Shown here one piece after another: positions 1-7,713 of a stretch of DNA of 44,198 nucleotides. This stretch comes from Saprospiraceae bacterium (GTDB lineage Bacteria; Bacteroidota; Bacteroidia; Chitinophagales; Saprospiraceae). The number at the start of each line of letters is the position of its first letter. The stretch's first letter is position 1. Below the pieces are notes generated by a model. It was not told the origin of the DNA, searched no databases, and saw only the letters and a list, made by a program, of their open reading frames with translations. A program made the translations under genes and the position numbers. Location: assembly GCA_029212405.1 (NCBI GenBank), contig JARGNR010000049.1:3279-47476 (forward strand), read 5' to 3'.

Positions 1-95
1 AGGAGAGATTGGAGAGATTGGAAAGATTTGAGAGATTGGAAAGATTGGAGAGATTGGAGAGATTTGAGAGATTGGGAAGATTTTAGGAGAATTAT
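1..95. repeat. Purine-rich tandem repeat (gagagattg-type units)
   Basis: Degenerate head-to-tail units of about 9-10 bases built on GAGAGATTG / GAAAGATTG fill the left edge of the window and probably continue beyond it. The strand is almost purely A/G/T with no C. No coding frame of note is seen. Low-complexity tracts of this kind occur between genes in Bacteroidota; I assign no function. Confidence 0.75.
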
Positions 96-162
96 TGGAT
101 CAGAGAGCTGGATGTTGACGGTTTAAACCCAAAGTACGCTAAGGTATGCGCAGGGTTCACAA

Positions 163-226
163 GGTTGGAAGTTGACATTTTTAGACGTAGTGTTTTGGAG
201 GAGGCACGGGGTTGGATGTTGACATT
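163..226. repeat. Pair of near-identical 17-mers in an intergenic region
   Basis: GGTTGGAAGTTGACATT at 163-179 recurs as GGTTGGATGTTGACATT at 210-226 with one mismatch, and a partial copy (GGATGTTGAC) lies at 110-119. The surrounding 96-328 contains no ORF that I can support. It looks like degenerate repeat DNA joined to the tandem tract at the left edge. Confidence 0.5.
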
Positions 227-328
227 AAGGGATTTATATCAGAACAATGGAAGGGGATAAATACGCGTAAGGAAAACTTTTAAATCTTTTCTTTCCTTCT
301 GGGAATTATTTTTATTGGCAAAAAGTTA

Positions 329-336
329 TACCTTTG
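329..336 (+). promoter_or_regulatory. Promoter -7 element TACCTTTG ahead of the rtcB leader
   Basis: TACCTTTG matches the Bacteroidota -7 consensus TAnnTTTG exactly. A clear -33 TTTG at the usual spacing is not seen. The predicted start of transcription, near 343, lies 33 bases ahead of the small leader ORF at 376. Confidence 0.5.
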
Positions 337-375
337 CATAACGCAATTATTTCCTAACCTAAAAAGGAAAAAATT

Positions 376-414
376 ATGATGGAGCAGAAATTACATATCG
401 ACATTGTGACCTGA
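376..414 (+). CDS. Putative 12-residue leader peptide upstream of rtcB-prfH
   Basis: A tiny ORF, MMEQKLHIDIVT followed by TGA, is preceded by an AAAGGAAA stretch at Shine-Dalgarno-like distance, which is unusual for this genome. It sits between the TACCTTTG element and an intrinsic terminator, the layout of a transcription attenuator. No single amino acid is enriched, so the signal it might sense is not evident. The sequence AGGCA (421-425) just after the stop can pair with TGCCT (449-453), which overlaps the 5' arm of the terminator. The ORF may be chance; the mechanism is inference. Confidence 0.35.
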   Translation: MMEQKLHIDIVT

Positions 415-449
415 AATAGAAGGCAATTCTATACTATTAATGTATTTCT

Positions 450-475
450 GCCTGGTCATCCGATCAGGCTTTTTT
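450..475 (+). terminator. Intrinsic terminator or attenuator before rtcB
   Basis: GCCTGGTC (450-457) pairs with GATCAGGC (462-469) as an 8-bp stem with one G-U pair around a four-base ATCC loop, followed by TTTTTT. It lies 154 bases before the rtcB start and after the leader ORF. It either ends a short transcript or conditionally controls rtcB-prfH. Confidence 0.7.
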
Positions 476-629
476 AATTCTATATGATTAGAGAATCTTG
501 GGTATCAGACTATAAATGGTCTTGCTTTCTATTTCAATCTATTCACATTTAGCTTTTATAAAATTTATAATTTAATAAAATAAGCATGGTAGGATGTTGT
601 CCTATTCATGCCTTAAAACCTATTGCCAT

Positions 630-2030
630 ATGGCTCACAAATTAAGAAGCAAAGACTTCCATACTATAGATATTTACAATAATCAAACAATTTCGATTGC
701 ACTGTCAATCTTAAAAAAACACTATAAATACAATACAAATGAAGAAAAAATAAAATTAATACAAAAAGTAAAAGATAATCCGCAAGATTATTTGGAGGAT
801 CCTATTTTGAATAAGATAGCGTTCGAGTTTTACGAGGAAGAAGAAACAGAAGAGACAGAAATAGTGATCAAGGACCGGGAGGTCGAATTGAATGTGTTTG
901 GAAGGCCGTTGATCAAGGCTAATGCCTATCAACAAATGCGAACGGCTACTCAACTACCTGTGGTGGAAAAAGCGGCATTGATGCCCGACAGTCACTTAGG
1001 ATATGGAATCCCTATTGGTGGGGTGTTGGGTGTAAAAGATGCTGTGATTCCTTATGCAATTGGAATGGATATTGGTTGTAGAATGAGTTTGACCTTGTAC
1101 GATGTGACCGAACGATATTTCAACAAACACGTACACAAATTCAAACAATCGATCATCGATAATACGGCTTTTGGACTCAGCAAAGTTATTCCATACAAGC
1201 AAGAGCATCAAGTAATTGATCGACCTGAATTCAATGAATTGTCCTTGCTGAAATCAATGAAATCTAAGGCGGCTCGACAGTTGGGTTCGTCTGGATCAGG
1301 AAATCATTTTGTAGAGTGGGGATTGGTGCATTTGGAGGAAGATGAGGCGGTCGGTTTGACTGCAGGAACTTACGTAGGACTTCTGGCACATTCTGGATCT
1401 CGAGGATTTGGTGCATCCATTGCTCGGTTTTATGCCGATTTGGCAAAAGAGAAATCTTTGCTACCATCGAATATGAGACACTTATCATGGTTGGATATGG
1501 ACAGTGATGATGGGAAAGAGTATTGGATGGCTATGAATTTAGCGGGTGATTATGCCAAAGCCTGTCATGATCGGATTCATATAAATGTAGCGAAATCAGT
1601 AGGGTTGACTCCATTGTGTAAAATTGAGAATCACCATAATTTTGCTTGGAAAGAGAGGGTAGATGGGCACGAGCTCATTGTGCATCGAAAAGGATCTACT
1701 CCAGCAGGGGAGAATGTACTAGGGATAATACCTGGTTCTATGACTGATCCAGGATTTATTGTCAAAGGCTTGGGGAATTCGGCCTCTATGGCTTCTGCTT
1801 CTCATGGAGCAGGTAGGAAGTACAGCAGGAAAGAAACCATTTCAAAAAACACAAATAGTGAAATGCGAAAGCACCTTAGACAACATCGAATCAACTTAAT
1901 TGGTGGAGCATTGGATGAGTCTCCATTTGCCTATAAAAACTTGGAGCAAGTGATGGACTTTCAAAAAGAGTTGGTCCAGCCGATTGGCAAATTTTTTCCA
2001 AGAATTGTGAGAATGGATAAAGCGAGATAA
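630..2030 (+). CDS. rtcB: RtcB-family RNA ligase (RtcB2 type, paired with PrfH)
   Basis: A 466-residue GTP- and Mn-dependent RNA ligase joining 2',3'-cyclic-phosphate or 3'-phosphate ends to 5'-OH ends. Visible RtcB signatures are MPDSHLGYGIPIGG, the metal-binding Cys in IGMDIGCRM (C150), GSGNHFVEWG, AHSGSRG, ENHHNFAW, VHRKGSTPAG and SHGAGR, whose His (about H392) matches the guanylylated histidine. An ATG at 594 would give 12 extra residues; I chose 630 because MAHKLRSKDF matches the usual RtcB N-terminus. The stop is one base from prfH, so the two are co-transcribed. In such pairs, known work (Tian et al. 2022, PNAS) shows PrfH frees ribosomes cleaved in the 16S decoding centre and RtcB reseals the rRNA. 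The same role here is inferred from pairing. Confidence 0.93.
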   Translation: MAHKLRSKDFHTIDIYNNQTISIALSILKKHYKYNTNEEKIKLIQKVKDNPQDYLEDPILNKIAFEFYEEEETEETEIVIKDREVELNVFGRPLIKANAYQQMRTATQLPVVEKAALMPDSHLGYGIPIGGVLGVKDAVIPYAIGMDIGCRMSLTLYDVTERYFNKHVHKFKQSIIDNTAFGLSKVIPYKQEHQVIDRPEFNELSLLKSMKSKAARQLGSSGSGNHFVEWGLVHLEEDEAVGLTAGTYVGLLAHSGSRGFGASIARFYADLAKEKSLLPSNMRHLSWLDMDSDDGKEYWMAMNLAGDYAKACHDRIHINVAKSVGLTPLCKIENHHNFAWKERVDGHELIVHRKGSTPAGENVLGIIPGSMTDPGFIVKGLGNSASMASASHGAGRKYSRKETISKNTNSEMRKHLRQHRINLIGGALDESPFAYKNLEQVMDFQKELVQPIGKFFPRIVRMDKAR

Positions 2031-2031
2031 T

Positions 2032-2664
2032 ATGACAAAGAATAGATTATACCTAGTATTAACAGCAGGCCGCGGACCAGTAGAATGTGGCCTTGCTGTA
2101 GCAGGAATTCAGAAAAGGTTTCAAGAGTATTTGAAAGCGAATGAAATCCAATATTCAATAGTGAGCCAAAAGAAAGGGGAGATTCGCGGTGCATTGGAAA
2201 CCATTCAGTTTGAAGTGTTCTCGGATAATGTAGAGCGGATTAAACCTTGGTTGGGTACGATCCAATGGGTGTGTAAAAGCCCAATTCGATCTTTGCATAA
2301 AAGAAAGAATTGGTTTGTGAAATGCCATCAAGTTGTACATTCAGATGGTATAAACATTCATCCATCCGAAGTAGAATTCCAAACGTTCAGAGCTTCAGGG
2401 CCAGGCGGGCAACATCGAAATAAAGTAGAAACAGCAGTTCGATTGATACATCGTAAATCAGGAATTTCAGTTACTGCTACCGATGGCAAATCTCAAGCTC
2501 AGAATAAAAAAAAGGCATGGGCGAAATTGTACGCAGAAATTGAGAAAGTGAATTCGGATGCATTACGATTAGAAAGTGCGGATAAGTGGTCCTCTTCGAT
2601 AGAAATAGAAAGAGGTAACCCGGTAAAAGTTTTTGAAGGAAGAAAGTTTAATGAGAAAAGATGA
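2032..2664 (+). CDS. prfH: Peptide chain release factor-like protein PrfH
   Basis: A 210-residue release-factor homologue. The peptidyl-tRNA hydrolysis motif GGQ is at residues 125-127 inside RASGPGGQHRNKVETAVRL, and a basic C-terminal segment follows. It lacks the full stop-codon-recognition region of RF1/RF2, and the length fits PrfH. It starts one base after rtcB, giving the canonical rtcB-prfH operon. The family releases the nascent chain from ribosomes stalled by 16S rRNA cleavage at the colicin E3-type site, exposing the ends for RtcB. A weak hairpin (AATGC-like arms at 2681-2697) follows but lacks a U-tract. Confidence 0.92.
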   Translation: MTKNRLYLVLTAGRGPVECGLAVAGIQKRFQEYLKANEIQYSIVSQKKGEIRGALETIQFEVFSDNVERIKPWLGTIQWVCKSPIRSLHKRKNWFVKCHQVVHSDGINIHPSEVEFQTFRASGPGGQHRNKVETAVRLIHRKSGISVTATDGKSQAQNKKKAWAKLYAEIEKVNSDALRLESADKWSSSIEIERGNPVKVFEGRKFNEKR

Positions 2665-2962
2665 AAGATGTCAAAAAATCAATTGCTAGTAGCAATTCTC
2701 TTGTGAATATTTATATTCCATCTTTTTCTCCTAATCAGTAGGTGGGTGAACGCAAAAACTGTCTTAGAATTTACATTATTATCTTTCGTGAAAAATATTT
2801 TTATTGAGGATCAATGCTTTATAAATTCTTTAACAAAAAAGGTTGGCGATCGAACAATCAAAAGTAGAAATTATGTGTTTAATACTCGAAAACCTTGAAG
2901 AAGGAATTTCTTAAGTTATAGATCACTACTAGTTTATTTTCTAACCAAAAAAAATAATACAA

Positions 2963-3154
2963 ATGGGATTAAAGAGTTCTGATAAAAACAGTTCAAAAAC
3001 GAAATTAATAGTAGTAAGTAAGGAAGATGGGAAGTTTTATGTGAAGTTCCCTAGACTGGAGGTATTAGTAGAAATGACAGCCCAATATTTTCAGGTTTTG
3101 CTTGCATCGGGAATGTATTCCGTTCAATATGATGTAAACTTTGCTATTCGTTAG
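2963..3154 (+). CDS. Small hypothetical protein (63 aa)
   Basis: I do not recognise this protein. It is Ser/Lys-rich at the N-terminus (GLKSSDKNSSKTK), then a compact mixed alpha/beta-like stretch with no signal peptide or membrane segment. Support for a real gene is an A-rich leader before the ATG and an intrinsic terminator 70 bases after the stop. The 298 bases before it hold no other feature I can support. Confidence 0.45.
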   Translation: MGLKSSDKNSSKTKLIVVSKEDGKFYVKFPRLEVLVEMTAQYFQVLLASGMYSVQYDVNFAIR

Positions 3155-3222
3155 TTTGTTTTATTCACGTTCATTACACTTTAAGAAAAATACTACTAAC
3201 CCGCATTTAAAGATAAAGAGAG

Positions 3223-3247
3223 AGCACTCCAATTGGGGTGCTTTTTT
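3223..3247 (+). terminator. Intrinsic terminator
   Basis: AGCACTCC (3223-3230) pairs with GGGGTGCT (3235-3242) around AATT, with one G-U pair, followed by a run of T to 3247. It closes the unit carrying the 63-residue ORF and lies before the true start of the next gene. Confidence 0.8.
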
Positions 3248-3289
3248 AGTTTCTACGAACTTTATTATCTTGTCATTAAAATAAAAGAT

Positions 3290-3745
3290 ATGCCTGCAAA
3301 GTATAAAGACTTGGATGATTATATCGATCAAATCCCTGAGGATAGAATTGCTCCATTCATGAAATTAAAAGAAACAATAGATTCCAATATTCCAGATGGT
3401 TTTCAATTGTGCCTCAGTTATAATATGTTGGGCTATGTAGTACCTCATACTACCTATCCAGATGGGTATCATTGTAATCCCAAACTGCCTTTGCCCTTTA
3501 TGAATATTGCCAACCAGAAAGGATTTATTGCCTTGTACCACAGTGGCATTTATGCAGATAAAGAATTACACGACTGGTTTGTAGCAGAATATCCAAACCA
3601 TTCTAAATATAAATTGGATATGGGCAAAAGCTGTATTCGCTTTAAAAAAGTAGATCACATTCCTTATGATTTAGTGGCGCAGCTGGTGCAAAAGATGACT
3701 GTGGAAGATTGGGTAGCGTTATATGAAAAGAATGTGAAAGGATAA
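3290..3745 (+). CDS. DUF1801 (YdhG-like) domain protein
   Basis: A 151-residue soluble protein with the DUF1801 layout: an N-terminal helix (YKDLDDYIDQIP.DRIAPFMKLKETI), the core GFQLCLSYNMLGYVVP, and a C-terminal SCIRFKKVDHIPYDLVAQLVQKM segment. The reading frame extends up to 3233, but that would place the start inside the terminator hairpin; the ATG at 3290 (MPAKYKDL) matches the family N-terminus. The biochemical function of the family is unknown. It converges on the SulP gene. Confidence 0.82.
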   Translation: MPAKYKDLDDYIDQIPEDRIAPFMKLKETIDSNIPDGFQLCLSYNMLGYVVPHTTYPDGYHCNPKLPLPFMNIANQKGFIALYHSGIYADKELHDWFVAEYPNHSKYKLDMGKSCIRFKKVDHIPYDLVAQLVQKMTVEDWVALYEKNVKG

Positions 3746-3775
3746 TCCTTATTAATGACTACTCCTTAGTTCGAT

Positions 3776-5393
3776 TTAGCACAATATTTTGATATGACTA
3801 GATTCTAGGCGGTATTGTAGATTGGGATTAATTCCTTCTATGGTATAATGTTGTTTATTTTCTTGGAGCAGTGTAGTGATTCTTTGGAGTGCTTTTAATC
3901 CACTGCTATCGCAATCTGAACCATATTCAAATGCAATGGAAACCTCTTTCAAATGTTGATTGTCCTTAATCATTTTATAGGAAAGAGTTTTGAAATATTC
4001 AGCATTCCCAAAATGGAGTTGATCTTTGATATAGATTTTTCCAGTACTATCGACTTCATTTATTTCTGTGTGAAAGTCACTTTGATATTTTTGAGTAAAT
4101 AGTTGCAGTACTTCTTTCAAGAATGGATTTTTGGATAAGAATAAGATACCGAATGAAACTATAAATCCAACAACGACGCCCAGTTCAAGTCCAATAATTA
4201 ATGTGGCCAGAAATGTAATTATCAACACGGTAAAGTCGATGGCATGTAAATGATAAAAACGTTTGGCCAAATGAAATTCGAATAGGTTTTTCACGGCATA
4301 GATGATAATTACAGCCAGAATCACTTTCGGCAAATAGAAGAGTAAAGGGGTAAGATAAAGAAGAGAAAGAACGACAAAAACTACCGTAATAATGGAAGCA
4401 ATCGTTGTTTTGGCTTTTGTTTGGTGTAACAAGGCAGATCGGGAAAAACTAGCGGATGATGGCAAGGCACCAAAAAAGGAACCACCTATTTTTGAAAAGC
4501 CGAGGGCGATCAATTCTTTGTTGGTGTCGATCTGATAGAAGTTGTTCTTATATTCTAATGCTTTCGCAATGCCAATGGATTCAACAATCCCTATTAGGGT
4601 TACCAATAATACCGTGGGTAGAATGGCCAATATATCTTCCATTTGGAGTGTATACATTTTAAATGATGGTAACCCAGAGGGTACTTTGCCAATAATTTCA
4701 ACTCCGCTTCCATTCAAATTTAAAAAGTAGGAAAAGAATATCCCAAATCCCACCAAAATTAGTCTGCTGGGTATGTTAGGGTTAATTCTTTTGGAAATAA
4801 ATATAAAGACAAAAGAAATAAGTGCCATGATCAATGTCAATACATGGATTTCATCACAATGCGCACCTAAATACATTGCGGTTTCAGGAAGAGATTCAAA
4901 TTTTGGAGTTTGAATGCCCAGTATATCTTTAATTTGACTAGAGATGATAATCACAGAAGCCGCTGAAGTAAAGCCCGAAATGACAGGGTAGGAGAGCAGA
5001 TTAATTAAATTCCCTTTTCGAATGAGTCCAATAAATACCTGTACTAATCCAATACAGAGTCCTGTAAGAATGACCAACTTTATATATGTTTCCGAAAAAG
5101 GGGCAGCCAATTTGCTTATCCCGGCCAATACCAATATGGCTGAAACGGCTACTGGGCCAATTGCTACGTGAGGAGAAGTACCTAAAAAAGAATATATCAA
5201 AATCGGAATCAAGGCTGCGTATAACCCATATTGAGGTGGCATTCCAGCAAGGTAGGCATAGGCAATAGCTTGAGGTACCAATAATATGGAGACAAGAATT
5301 CCAGCATAAAAATCAGAAGCGAACAACTTCTTGTTGTACGATTGTATTGATTCTAATATTGGAAATATGTTTTTGATATGCTTGATGATGCAT
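3776..5393 (-). CDS. SulP-family anion transporter with STAS domain (apparent N-terminal frameshift)
   Basis: A polytopic inner-membrane permease of the SulP/SLC26 family (sulfate, bicarbonate or other anions). The main frame, 516 residues from a TTG at 5326, shows the signature LVPQAIAYAYLAGMPPQYGLYAALIP, about ten or more hydrophobic segments and a C-terminal STAS domain (about the last 110 residues, SIAFEYGSDCDSSGLKALQRI). Upstream, the same frame carries typical SulP N-terminal residues (KNIFPILESIQSYNKK) but no start codon before a stop. An ATG at 5393 opens a frame shifted by one base; removing one A from the A5 run (5370-5374, minus strand) would fuse them into about 538 residues. A TATATTTG -7 element 17 bases before this ATG supports it. 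The substrate cannot be told. Confidence 0.88.
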
Positions 5394-5409
5394 TAAATGT
5401 ACTGCATCA

Positions 5410-5417
5410 CAAATATA
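5410..5417 (-). promoter_or_regulatory. Promoter -7 element of the SulP gene
   Basis: On the minus strand the sequence reads TATATTTG, an exact TAnnTTTG match. The expected transcript start near 5404 lies about 11 bases before the ATG at 5393, which argues that 5393 is the native start. Confidence 0.55.
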
Positions 5418-5506
5418 TAATAAAGTCCTTACAGCATTTAAGAAAGTTTCTTGATTTCACGAATTACTTTTTTGTATATAAATGATTAGAGCTTTATTGG
5501 AATGTG

Positions 5507-5514
5507 TAGTTTTG
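5507..5514 (+). promoter_or_regulatory. Promoter -7 element of the GAPDH gene
   Basis: TAGTTTTG matches TAnnTTTG. The predicted start of transcription, about 5520, precedes the ATG at 5540 by about 20 bases. No clear -33 element is seen. Confidence 0.5.
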
Positions 5515-5539
5515 TGGTCCTAACTAAAATGAATGTAAA

Positions 5540-6973
5540 ATGATTGATAATCCTGCTGCTTGGCTGAATAAAAAACGTTCTGCTACAGCTTTGAATTACT
5601 ACATAGGAGAATTGATGTACCAAAAAGGAATTGAATTGGTACTTTTTAGAAATTCTTTGAATGAAGTGAGCATTTCTGAATTATTGAGTCTCCATGAATA
5701 TGCCAAAGAAATCGTGGACTTACCTATTGAAATTGAAACATCTGTTGAGATCGCAAAAGCCTTATTGGATTTGGAACTCGGGATGAGTAAGGTCGATATT
5801 GGTAAATTAAACAGCGAATGGTCCAACAGAAGTCATGATTTTGAAAACTTAAATGATTTTCTGAAGGCTGAGTTAAACGATTTGCAATTGGAAAGAAATT
5901 CGGTAAAAGAACCTGTTGATGTTATATTGTATGGATTTGGTCGTATAGGGAGATTGTGTGCAAGAGCAATCATTGACATGACCGGGATCGGTGCACAATT
6001 ACGATTGCGAGCTATTGTGACGAGGAGTAATGATGCTGCTCAAATCGTTAAAAGAGCAGATTTACTGCGGATGGATTCTGTACATGGACCTTTCAAAGGA
6101 GTCATTCAAACTGATGGTGACGAAAAGAAAATGATCATTAATGGTGAAGAAGTGCACATGATTGCGGCCAAAGATCCAGGTGCCATTGATTATACAGCAT
6201 ATGGAATAAAAAATGCCTTGGTCATAGACAACACAGGAGTTTGGAGAGATAAAAAATCTTTGTCTCAGCATATCAATTCTAAAGGAGTGCAAAAAGTGTT
6301 ATTGACTGCTCCCGGTAAGGAAATTCCGAATATCGTATATGGAGTAAATCATTTAGTGGCTACTCCAGCTTCCAATGACGTATGGTCTGCAGCTTCTTGT
6401 ACTACTAATGCTATCGTACCGATATTAAAAGTTATTGATGATAAGTACGGTTTGGAAAAAGGGCACATAGAAACAATTCATGCCTACACCAATGATCAAA
6501 ACTTACTGGATAATATGCATAAGAAGCACAGAAGAGGGCGGTCTGCTGCAATCAATATGGTGATTACTGAAACAGGAGCAGCAAAAGCGGTGTCCAAAGT
6601 CATGCCTCATCTTGATGGTAAGTTGACAGGGAGTGCCGTACGTGTGCCGACACCCAATGGTTCATTGGCTATCATGAATCTAGAATTGAATAAAACTACT
6701 TCTATTGAAGAAGTCAATTTATTTATGAAAAATGCTGCCTTAAGTGGACCATTGAGAAATCAAATCAAGTACAGCTTTGAAAAAGAATTGGTTTCCAACG
6801 ATATTATTGGGAATACGTGTTGCAGTGTATTTGATAGTCCAGCCACGAAAATTTCTAGGGATGGAAAAAATGTAGTGTTATACGTATGGTACGATAATGA
6901 ATTTGGCTATACCCAACAAGTAATTCGATTGGCGAAGTATGTAATGGATGCTCAGCGTAAAATTTATGATTGA
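5540..6973 (+). CDS. gap: Glyceraldehyde-3-phosphate dehydrogenase, N-terminally extended form
   Basis: A 477-residue GAPDH, interconverting glyceraldehyde 3-phosphate and 1,3-bisphosphoglycerate with NAD(P) and phosphate in glycolysis/gluconeogenesis. The Rossmann motif GFGRIGR starts at residue 132. The catalytic motif SCTTN has its Cys at residue 287, followed by the conserved IHAYTNDQNLLD, and the C-terminus has WYDNEFGYTQQV. The first 130 residues are a helical extension absent from the common form of about 335 residues; extended GAPDHs of this length are known in Bacteroidota and some Proteobacteria. The role of the extension and the cofactor preference are not readable from sequence. 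The gene is divergent from sulP. Confidence 0.93.
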   Translation: MIDNPAAWLNKKRSATALNYYIGELMYQKGIELVLFRNSLNEVSISELLSLHEYAKEIVDLPIEIETSVEIAKALLDLELGMSKVDIGKLNSEWSNRSHDFENLNDFLKAELNDLQLERNSVKEPVDVILYGFGRIGRLCARAIIDMTGIGAQLRLRAIVTRSNDAAQIVKRADLLRMDSVHGPFKGVIQTDGDEKKMIINGEEVHMIAAKDPGAIDYTAYGIKNALVIDNTGVWRDKKSLSQHINSKGVQKVLLTAPGKEIPNIVYGVNHLVATPASNDVWSAASCTTNAIVPILKVIDDKYGLEKGHIETIHAYTNDQNLLDNMHKKHRRGRSAAINMVITETGAAKAVSKVMPHLDGKLTGSAVRVPTPNGSLAIMNLELNKTTSIEEVNLFMKNAALSGPLRNQIKYSFEKELVSNDIIGNTCCSVFDSPATKISRDGKNVVLYVWYDNEFGYTQQVIRLAKYVMDAQRKIYD

Positions 6974-7006
6974 GTCCTGATCTGATAAGAATGCAGTAAA
7001 TATTCC

Positions 7007-7014
7007 TACTTTTG
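7007..7014 (+). promoter_or_regulatory. Promoter -7 element of the PAP2 gene
   Basis: TACTTTTG matches TAnnTTTG. The predicted transcript start near 7020 coincides with an upstream ATG at 7019 and lies about 10 bases before a second ATG at 7031. Confidence 0.5.
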
Positions 7015-7030
7015 GGGCATGTCATTATTT

Positions 7031-7603
7031 ATGCTCATAAGTCTGGTAGAATTAGATCATAGTTTATTTTATCTTCTAAATTCAGAATGGACCAATTCTT
7101 TTTTTGATTGGTTGCTTCCAGTATGGAGAAATAAGTACTTCTGGCTGCCTGTGTATGTCTTTATAATACTTTTTTCAATCTTTAATTACGGAAAAAAATC
7201 CTACTGGTTGCTCATTTTTATGATTACGGCTGTGGGCTCTGCAGATTTTATTAGTAGTCAAGTAGTAAAGAAATCAGTGCAACGTGTAAGACCGTGTAAT
7301 GATACCAATATAGCACAGGTGAGACCGTTGGTACGTTGTGGAAGTGGTTATAGTTTTACCAGCTCTCATGCAACCAATCATTTTGCACTTAGTTATTTTC
7401 TATTTGCGACGGTAGGTTTTCAATTCAAGAAGATAAGAGGATGGTTGATTGCTTGGGCATCCAGTGTGGCATATGCGCAAGTATATGTGGGGGTACATTA
7501 TCCTATGGATGTTTTTTCAGGTATGATCCTAGGAATATTGATTGCAAAAATATTTGTTTGGATGTATGAAAAAAGTGGTAAGGCAATTCATATGTCAACG
7601 TAG
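7031..7603 (+). CDS. PAP2-family membrane phosphatase
   Basis: A membrane phosphatase of the PAP2 superfamily (lipid phosphates such as undecaprenyl pyrophosphate or phosphatidic acid). The three catalytic motifs are visible: KKSVQRVRP, SFTSSHATNHF (the P-S-G-H block, here TSSH) and AYAQVYVGVHYPMDVFSG. Four to five hydrophobic segments are seen. An in-frame ATG at 7019 would add MSLF; I chose 7031 because MLISLVELDHSLFYLLN aligns with family N-termini and the -7 element at 7007 puts the transcript start at about 7020. The exact lipid substrate is unknown. Confidence 0.88.
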   Translation: MLISLVELDHSLFYLLNSEWTNSFFDWLLPVWRNKYFWLPVYVFIILFSIFNYGKKSYWLLIFMITAVGSADFISSQVVKKSVQRVRPCNDTNIAQVRPLVRCGSGYSFTSSHATNHFALSYFLFATVGFQFKKIRGWLIAWASSVAYAQVYVGVHYPMDVFSGMILGILIAKIFVWMYEKSGKAIHMST

Positions 7604-7620
7604 ATTAAGATATAAATTAG

Positions 7621-7645
7621 GGATATTCGGTAACACTGAATATCC
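7621..7645. other. Hairpin between convergent genes
   Basis: GGATATTC (7621-7628) and GAATATCC (7638-7645) form a perfect 8-bp stem with a nine-base loop and no T-run. It lies immediately before the bidirectional terminator and may stabilise RNA 3' ends. Confidence 0.4.
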
Positions 7646-7657
7646 TGCTCTACAAAT

Positions 7658-7695
7658 AAAAAAGCACTTTTACCCTGTGATAAAAGTGCTTTTTT
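7658..7695. terminator. Bidirectional intrinsic terminator
   Basis: AAAAAAGCACTTTTA and TAAAAGTGCTTTTTT form a long stem around CCCTGTGA with A and T runs on both sides. It serves the PAP2 gene on the plus strand and the TonB-type gene on the minus strand. Confidence 0.85.
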
Positions 7696-7713
7696 AATTT
7701 CAATGAACCTGTA

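Noticed and set aside
594-629. Upstream ATG extending RtcB by 12 residues
   Set aside because: MAHKLRSKDF at 630 matches RtcB N-termini, and the extra residues (MLSYSCLKTYCH) look non-coding.
2681-2697. Hairpin after prfH (AATTGC / GCAATT)
   Set aside because: Six-bp AT-rich stem without a T-run; too weak to call a terminator.
3233-3289. Upstream ATG extending the DUF1801 protein
   Set aside because: It lies within the terminator hairpin and poly-T; ATG 3290 fits the family.
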